Below, piece after piece: positions 5,397-9,708 of a stretch of 9,708 nt of DNA. Both the position numbers and the translations under genes were made by a program. A model generated the notes under the pieces. The model did no database searches. It had not been told where the DNA came from and saw only the letters and a program-made list of their open reading frames with translations. How positions within the stretch are numbered: the first letter of the stretch is position 1; every line of letters begins with the position of its first letter. Source of the DNA: Bacteroidota bacterium (GTDB taxonomy: Bacteria > Bacteroidota > Bacteroidia > Flavobacteriales > Flavobacteriaceae); assembly GCA_023393485.1 (NCBI GenBank), contig JAEWLD010000127.1, positions 1-9,708 on the forward strand. Reading direction: 5' to 3'.

Positions 5397-7480
5397 CAAT
5401 AATCAAAATACCAGTTGAAGATGTCGCTGCGGATTCCGATTGAAAACCACGTCGTCGAATCCTTGAACGTTACCAGGGTTTCCTGCGTCGGGTCAAAATT
5501 GCGATAGATCACGCTTGCGAATGCCTTGAGATTTGTCGACGGATTGATCAAATAACCCGCTTGGATGTCGGCTATAAAAACAGTTGTTTTGTTGCCTTGC
5601 CCAACTTTGACGCCGGTATTGTACGGCCGGTTTTCTTCATAATCCTTAAAGATGTTGCCACCATAATTATAATTGTTTTCAGGCGTGTCAAAATCAAGCC
5701 CGCGCTCGCCAAAAGTCACTTTCGCATCGGCAAAATAACGTCCGCTGTGGTAGCGTGCAAGCGCAATGAGTTCGCGGAAATTGCCGCCCCATTGGTGTCC
5801 CATTGATTGGTTGTTGTGCGCGTAATTGGTCAATGGATCGCTGTGCGCGTATACATATGGACGAACATGGTTGTATTCGACCTGAAGCACCAAGCCTTTG
5901 ATCGCGAACGCATTGAAATATTTCAATCCGAGCTGATACCCGAATTTATTCTTCCAGCTTTGGTTGCCGGCCTTGACATCGGCCAGTGAAAATTCATCGA
6001 GCAGGAATTGCCCGTAAACGTTGATGCTGTTTCTGACTTTATATTTACCCGTCAGGCCCAAAAGCGCATTGCCCGAGCGCGCCGACGACGCAAACTCAAC
6101 CGAGCGGTAAAAAATGAGCGGATTTACGAAACTCATGTCAAAACCGCGGTCATTGGTGTCCGCCCAAACCACAGATTCAAAAAAACCCATATTGAAGCGC
6201 TTCGACATGTTCCAGCTCAGATAGTGGTTGGCCATGTACTTTTTGGCATACGTGCGTTCAACCGTGACTTCGGGACGAACATCCTTGAGCCACATATAAG
6301 TATTCGTATACTTGATTTTCCAGAAAGTCGTGTTGAGTTTAAAGAACGGATATGGGCTCGCCCCGTCGCTCTCAAGCAATGACCTGTAACCATCGCCGAT
6401 GAAATTCCGGCCGTAACCGAGCTGCATGTTAAAAAATTTATTCGGCGTATAAGACAAATTTGCTTCAGCCAGCGGAAAATCGTACGAATCTGTCTTAAAA
6501 CGTTTGGCGATGCCGATACCCGGAATAATCGCAGGATCGCCGGCACCGGTCGCGATTGATTCCGCATAGGCATTGTAGTAATCGGCAAAACGACCTTGGC
6601 TTTCATAAAGCGTCGTCGTAAAATTCACCTGTTCGCCGAGCCCGCCCTGAAATTGCAGTCCGCGCGTATTGACATAAGTATAATCGACCTCGCCCGGTGA
6701 ATTTTTGCCAATCTGTAAATCAAAAATCGGGTTGAGCGTAAACCAATAGCCTTCGCCCTGGATTTCAACCATATTTTCATTCCAGAGTTTGCGCGAAAGC
6801 CAGCCCGAACCGCCTTTCCTGATCTTGTCATTGGCCTGTGCGATGTCATAATATTTTGACACTTCGGCATACGTAAACGGTTTTGAACCCGTATGGTTGT
6901 TACTTCCGACAATATTCATCGCATCGTCAAATTGCGAATAATAGCTGTGTGAAAACGGCACTGGCAAATTGCTGGTCAATTGTGGGTTTCTGAACTTGTG
7001 ATATTTCACGCTGTCGAGTTCAGCCAATTCTTTTTCATAAGGTTTGGCATAAGCCGGCTCAACGACTTTGGCCGGTGTGGGAATTTCACCCGGCTGTTGA
7101 AGCGGAATGTTGATTTTAAGCGTATACTTTGCGTAAGTCGGCTTGCCGTTATAAAATGGCGGCGTGACTTTCGGCAGCAAGCCAAAAACGCGTTTGGTTT
7201 CGGTTGTCAAATCTGGATTGGCATCGGTGTACAAAACTGCAAAATTGCCTTGATCATTGACTTCGAAAAGCACAAAAACGCTTCCCTGAAAATCCTTTTG
7301 TGAGGCGGGAATCTGAAAATTGTCGAACACGAATTGCTGCACTTTCGTGTAAAAACAGCTTTCAGTCTCTGCTGCGGTTTTGCCCTCGCAACCCGGATAA
7401 ATAGGATAAGTTTCATCGATGGTTTGCGCCGTCGCGATCGCAATGAGAAAAAAGCAGATAAGGGCGAATGTATTTTTCAT
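5396..7480 (-). CDS. remB: Outer-membrane gliding-motility protein RemB-like (TonB-C-like domain plus Wzi-like beta-barrel)
   Basis: This protein has 694 residues. Residues 1-18 are a signal peptide (MKNTFALICFFLIAIATA, cleavage likely before Gln19). Residues about 22-128 resemble a TonB C-terminal-type domain in its Bacteroidota form: YPIYPGCEGK (25-34), a second Cys at 42, then GSVFVLFEVNDQG and TPPFYNGKPTYAKYTLKINIPL. After a Pro-rich linker, the rest has alternating hydrophobic strands typical of an outer-membrane barrel. It contains YGRNFIGDGYRSLLESD (356-372), as in capsule-assembly Wzi-like proteins, and ends in an aromatic residue (FDY). It lies in the same neighbourhood as sprA, as RemB does in Flavobacterium johnsoniae to my recollection, so the symbol is a likely but untested assignment. 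The ATG at 7480 lies 1 base after the deoC stop; a longer start at 7582 would run inside deoC and lose the signal peptide. Confidence 0.8.
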   Translation of the reverse strand: MKNTFALICFFLIAIATAQTIDETYPIYPGCEGKTAAETESCFYTKVQQFVFDNFQIPASQKDFQGSVFVLFEVNDQGNFAVLYTDANPDLTTETKRVFGLLPKVTPPFYNGKPTYAKYTLKINIPLQQPGEIPTPAKVVEPAYAKPYEKELAELDSVKYHKFRNPQLTSNLPVPFSHSYYSQFDDAMNIVGSNNHTGSKPFTYAEVSKYYDIAQANDKIRKGGSGWLSRKLWNENMVEIQGEGYWFTLNPIFDLQIGKNSPGEVDYTYVNTRGLQFQGGLGEQVNFTTTLYESQGRFADYYNAYAESIATGAGDPAIIPGIGIAKRFKTDSYDFPLAEANLSYTPNKFFNMQLGYGRNFIGDGYRSLLESDGASPYPFFKLNTTFWKIKYTNTYMWLKDVRPEVTVERTYAKKYMANHYLSWNMSKRFNMGFFESVVWADTNDRGFDMSFVNPLIFYRSVEFASSARSGNALLGLTGKYKVRNSINVYGQFLLDEFSLADVKAGNQSWKNKFGYQLGLKYFNAFAIKGLVLQVEYNHVRPYVYAHSDPLTNYAHNNQSMGHQWGGNFRELIALARYHSGRYFADAKVTFGERGLDFDTPENNYNYGGNIFKDYEENRPYNTGVKVGQGNKTTVFIADIQAGYLINPSTNLKAFASVIYRNFDPTQETLVTFKDSTTWFSIGIRSDIFNWYFDY

Positions 7481-7481
7481 A

Positions 7482-8222
7482 TTAATAACCTGATTTGGAA
7501 ATGCCGCCACCGGCGATGGTTTTAGCCGACGATGTCCCGATGCGCTTGACCCCGAGATTGACCATTTGGACGGCTTCGTCAAAAGTCCTGACCCCGCCGG
7601 CAGCCTTCACGGGCAATGGCGACGCATTGTCGAGCATTATTGTTATCGATTCGGCTGTTGCGCCATTTGGAAGGCCGTTTTCGGTTTCAAAAAATCCTGT
7701 CGACGACTTGACGAACACTTCATCGTAATGCCCTTCAAATTGCGAAACGACAACGCCTTTGATCAGCGCCGAAATTTTAGCAATCCCAACTGTACTGAGC
7801 GCCGCGACTTCAATGATCCATTTGACTGTTTTCAGGTGTTGCAGACCGAGCTTGGTGGCAGCGTAGACTTCTTCGCGCACCAAATCGGCATTGCCATTTA
7901 TAAAAGCCTTGTAATTGCAGACAAAATCGAGGTCGTCTGCGCCGTCGGCAATCGCTTTTGAAGCTTCTGCGAGTTTGTCGTGAAGCGGCGATTCGCCTTT
8001 CGGGAAATCGATGACCGTTCCGACAAGTACACTTGACTTGGCGTGGTCGATCATTTGCCTCGCCATCGATACGTGTTCGGGCCGGATCATCACGAGTTTG
8101 AAACCTTCGGAAATCGCTTCGGCAATGCAATTTTTCACCACGGCCGTATTGTCGGCTTCGGAAAGTCCGGCCTGCGCCGCAGTCTTGAGATAAGTCGAAT
8201 CCAGATATTGCCTGATGTCCAT
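7482..8222 (-). CDS. deoC: Deoxyribose-phosphate aldolase
   Basis: This cytoplasmic class I aldolase (246 residues, TIM barrel) cleaves 2-deoxy-D-ribose 5-phosphate into glyceraldehyde 3-phosphate and acetaldehyde in deoxynucleoside catabolism. The Schiff-base lysine is Lys172 in FVKSSTGF (170-177). The proton-relay lysine is Lys206 in PVKAAGGVRT (204-213). Asp99 in DDLDFVCN corresponds to the catalytic Asp102 of the E. coli enzyme. IGTSSAKTI (228-236) forms the phosphate-binding end. All key residues are present and the length is normal, so it should be active. It begins a new unit after the terminator at 8245-8274 and is followed, after 1 base, by the RemB-like gene. A catabolic enzyme leading a surface-protein unit looks like chance operon membership and not shared function. 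Confidence 0.97.
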   Translation of the reverse strand: MDIRQYLDSTYLKTAAQAGLSEADNTAVVKNCIAEAISEGFKLVMIRPEHVSMARQMIDHAKSSVLVGTVIDFPKGESPLHDKLAEASKAIADGADDLDFVCNYKAFINGNADLVREEVYAATKLGLQHLKTVKWIIEVAALSTVGIAKISALIKGVVVSQFEGHYDEVFVKSSTGFFETENGLPNGATAESITIMLDNASPLPVKAAGGVRTFDEAVQMVNLGVKRIGTSSAKTIAGGGISKSGY

Positions 8223-8237
8223 AATGGTGTTTGTGGG

Positions 8238-8245
8238 TAAAAATA
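8238..8245 (-). promoter_or_regulatory. Weak candidate -7 element for deoC
   Basis: The minus strand reads TATTTTTA, one base off TAnnTTTG, 15 bases before the deoC ATG. It lies directly after the terminator of the upstream unit, where a new promoter is expected. No -33 TTTG is visible at the usual spacing. Confidence 0.25.
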
Positions 8246-8274
8246 AAAAAATCCCACCGAAGCGGGAGTTTTTT
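8245..8274 (-). terminator. Rho-independent terminator after the vanZ gene (UUCG tetraloop)
   Basis: On the minus strand TCCCGC-TTCG-GTGGGA forms a 6-bp stem (one G·U pair) closed by the very stable C(UUCG)G tetraloop. It is flanked by A-run and T-run sequences, with seven T downstream. It begins 8 bases after the stop of the VanZ-family gene (8282) and separates it from deoC. Confidence 0.88.
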
Positions 8275-8281
8275 ATCAGTT

Positions 8282-8659
8282 TTATTCGCGATTTCGTTTG
8301 GTTATTTCACGCAGCGCCAATTGTAGGATTACTGCCAGTGCAGCGCCCGAAAAATTGGCGAGCACATCTTTTAGATCGGCCTGGCGCGTCGTTGTAAAAT
8401 AGCCTTGTGCGAGTTCAATCAAACTCCCGAAAATTACCGAAAAGAAAAGCGCCGTAAAGTACAAACGCGGTTCGCGGCGTGAGCTTTTCCTGAAATATTG
8501 ACTCCAAAGCACTACGAATATGAAGTGAAATGTACCGTGAACGTACTTGTCTGCGCCGGGAATTTCTGCCCCTGGCAATGCCGTAAAACTCACTAAACAT
8601 AAAACCGCAACAGTAACTGTCCAAATACAGGCCAGTGACAGCCAGGCGTTTTTACGCAC
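8282..8659 (-). CDS. VanZ family membrane protein
   Basis: This membrane protein of 125 residues has four hydrophobic segments (about 7-27, 40-56, 67-84 and 100-116), the VanZ layout. Family signatures are [10 protein letters not shown] (37-46) and [28 protein letters not shown] (split: ELAQ 82-85, R92, D95, D98, N102, G105). VanZ itself confers low-level teicoplanin resistance, but most small VanZ-like proteins in Bacteroidota have no known function, so resistance should not be inferred. The start is a GTG at 8659, which overlaps the end of gcvH by 8 bases; no ATG gives a complete first helix. The overlap suggests coupled translation with gcvH. A UUCG-loop terminator follows the gene. Confidence 0.88.
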   Translation of the reverse strand: MRKNAWLSLACIWTVTVAVLCLVSFTALPGAEIPGADKYVHGTFHFIFVVLWSQYFRKSSRREPRLYFTALFFSVIFGSLIELAQGYFTTTRQADLKDVLANFSGAALAVILQLALREITKRNRE

Positions 8660-9032
8660 CGATCAGCGCTTTGTAATCGTCGGCGGAAAGCAACGCGTCA
8701 AATGTAGACGGATCGGAAACTTTCACCTTGATCATCCAGCCTTTGCCGTACGGATCGGTGTTTACCGTTTCCGGATTGGTATCGAGATGGCTGTTGAACT
8801 CGACGATTTCGCCTGCCATCGGCAAGAACAGGTCAGATACGGTTTTCACCGCTTCAACCGTACCGAAAACTTCTTCGGCATCAAGCGTCTGGTCAAGCGT
8901 TTCTACTTCAACGTACACGATGTCACCGAGTTCTTTTTGCGCGAAATCAGTGATGCCGATTGTCGCGATATTACCGTCAAGGCTAATCCATTCGTGGTCT
9001 TTAGTGTACTTTAGGTTGGCTGGAATGTTCAT
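8652..9032 (-). CDS. gcvH: Glycine cleavage system H protein (lipoyl carrier)
   Basis: This protein of 126 residues is the normal length for GcvH, which carries the aminomethyl group on a lipoyl arm between the P, T and L proteins of the glycine cleavage system. The lipoylated lysine is Lys63 in [12 protein letters not shown] (57-68), the family's typical E-S/A-V-K-x-x-S/A site. [21 protein letters not shown] (12-32, shown here only as the DHEW and GITDFAQ parts) is the N-terminal signature, and [10 protein letters not shown] is the usual C-terminal one. All functional residues are present. It lies 73 bases downstream of sprA and overlaps vanZ. The P and T genes are not in the window, which is common because gcvH is often separate in Bacteroidota. 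The sprA-gcvH adjacency is a conserved pair in this group, as I recall. Confidence 0.97.
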   Translation of the reverse strand: MNIPANLKYTKDHEWISLDGNIATIGITDFAQKELGDIVYVEVETLDQTLDAEEVFGTVEAVKTVSDLFLPMAGEIVEFNSHLDTNPETVNTDPYGKGWMIKVKVSDPSTFDALLSADDYKALIGA

Positions 9033-9058
9033 TTGTTATTTGATATTTTGTTGTTTCG

Positions 9059-9066
9059 CAAAAGTA
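9059..9066 (-). promoter_or_regulatory. Candidate -7 region for gcvH
   Basis: The minus strand reads TACTTTTTG from 9067 region to 9059, which is TAnnTTTG with one extra T. An AT-rich stretch with TTTG at 9084-9081 lies upstream at a short spacing (about 14 bases). It is placed 27 bases before the gcvH start, so a separate gcvH promoter is possible but the match is imperfect. Confidence 0.3.
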
Positions 9067-9082
9067 ATCCTTACGCAGCCAA

Positions 9083-9111
9083 ACTAAAAGTGTTTTTTTG
9101 ATTTTTTAGTT
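9083..9111 (-). terminator. Weak AT-rich hairpin at the sprA stop codon
   Basis: Perfect 8-base arms AACTAAAA / TTTTAGTT enclose a 13-base loop. The left arm (minus strand) includes the sprA stop codon TAA. With a single G-C pair and no U-tract the hairpin is weak, so it is at best a partial terminator between sprA and gcvH. Confidence 0.25.
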
Positions 9112-9708
9112 GCCGAAATTATACCTCAGCGTAAAGCCTGTCCTGATGTTGGTCATCGGGAACGATGTTGAAATCACCGCTTTCGAGAACGAATGGTCGT
9201 AATAGAAAATAGCTGTCAGGTTTTTGCTGAACGAATAATCGGCTGTAAGCTTCGCCGACCAAATATTCTGTCCACCGGCAAGCTGGTTGTTTTCATAATC
9301 GAGGTAACGCACAATCGTCTTGTTGTTGCGCCATGAAACGTCGACCTTGATGTTGATATCGCTTCTGATTACGCCTTGCGGGTTGTCGGCCAGACGCGAT
9401 GTGATTGTCACGTCTTTGAAACGGTAACCAAAACCGGCCACATATTCAACCCCGACGACTTCAGTGAGCAGGTTGTTGTCAAAACTCATCGAAAGCGCGC
9501 GATCTTTTTTCATTTCGGCCAAAATCTTAAGCGAGTTCTTCATCTCAAAATCAACGCGGATCAACGGGTTGAATTGCTCGACAAGGTTGATATTTGAAAT
9601 AATGGTTTTTGCGCGGAAATTACCAGCTTGGTCAAAAGCGGCAGGGTTTTGGTCATATTCAAAATTCGAGCGGAACGAATTGATCGTATAAGACGCGCGG
9701 TAGCCATG
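9106..9708 (-). CDS. sprA: Type IX secretion system translocon SprA, C-terminal end (partial)
   Basis: The minus-strand frame is open from the window edge to a TAA at 9106, giving 200 C-terminal residues; the true start is far outside the window. SprA (Sov in Porphyromonas) is the very large outer-membrane barrel that forms the protein-conducting channel of the type IX secretion system, which exports gliding adhesins. The visible part is made of alternating beta-strands with many aromatic and Asn/Lys residues. Motifs I recognise from SprA C-termini are HGYRASYTINSF at the cut edge and NPLIRVDFEMKNSL, GFGYRFKDVTI and GFTLRYNFGN at the end. A TTG within it (near 9564) is not a start. The neighbour gcvH fits the SprA assignment. 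Only about a tenth of the protein is visible, so domain integrity upstream cannot be judged. Confidence 0.9.
   Translation of the reverse strand, partial: HGYRASYTINSFRSNFEYDQNPAAFDQAGNFRAKTIISNINLVEQFNPLIRVDFEMKNSLKILAEMKKDRALSMSFDNNLLTEVVGVEYVAGFGYRFKDVTITSRLADNPQGVIRSDINIKVDVSWRNNKTIVRYLDYENNQLAGGQNIWSAKLTADYSFSKNLTAIFYYDHSFSKAVISTSFPMTNIRTGFTLRYNFGN

Noticed and set aside
7481..7582. N-terminal extension of the RemB-like protein to 7582
   Set aside because: It would overlap the end of deoC by about 100 bases and hide a clear signal peptide starting at 7480.
8282..8659. VanZ-family gene as a glycopeptide resistance gene
   Set aside because: There are no vanA/H/X-type neighbours, and VanZ-like proteins are common in Bacteroidota core genomes with no resistance role.
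1..9708. Mobile element, prophage, CRISPR array, defence island or RNA gene
   Set aside because: I saw no transposase or integrase, no spaced direct repeats, no tRNA-like cloverleaf and no composition break. All genes are co-directional and of conserved core type.

Overview
The window comes from a member of the Flavobacteriaceae, probably Flavobacterium or a close relative. The evidence is the gene content (the C-terminus of the type IX secretion translocon SprA, a RemB-like gliding protein, tandem subunit III genes of a heme-copper oxidase), promoters of the Bacteroidota type TTTG-N19-TAnnTTTG, and the lack of clear Shine-Dalgarno sites. Every gene I can support is on the minus strand, so the text below runs from high to low coordinates. 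Both ends are cut inside genes: sprA on the right and a SCO-type copper chaperone on the left.

Right part (9708-8282): the last 200 codons of sprA, then gcvH (lipoyl carrier of the glycine cleavage system) and a small VanZ-family membrane protein. gcvH and vanZ overlap by 8 bases, and a UUCG-loop terminator ends the unit at about 8245-8274.

Middle part (8222-4389): deoC (deoxyribose-phosphate aldolase), a 694-residue secreted outer-membrane protein that looks like RemB (a TonB-C-like N-terminal module followed by a Wzi-like beta-barrel), and a GT-B type glycosyltransferase-like protein. The genes are separated by 1 base or overlap by 1 base, so they are probably co-transcribed and translationally coupled. 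The unit ends near a 35-base perfect palindrome at 4314-4348.

Left part (4265-1): a respiratory block. It starts at a perfect Bacteroidota promoter and contains ctaB (heme O synthase), a first subunit III gene (201 residues), a second subunit III gene (340 residues, with a hydrophilic insertion of about 130 residues), and a subunit IV/CyoD-like gene. A terminator and a likely new promoter follow. Then come a membrane-anchored protein that looks like a SCO fold without the copper and redox residues, and a true SCO protein with CPTIC, cut by the window edge. These genes supply heme modification, accessory subunits and CuA-site assembly for an aa3/caa3-type oxidase whose catalytic subunits I and II are not in this window.

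I see no tRNA, rRNA, CRISPR array, insertion sequence, prophage or defence genes. This is a conserved, mostly chromosomal-core region. The points most worth following are the cysteine-less SCO-like protein next to the real SCO, the insertion in the second subunit III, and the RemB-like/glycosyltransferase gene pair. No gene-free stretch reaches 300 bases; the longest is 4217-4388.
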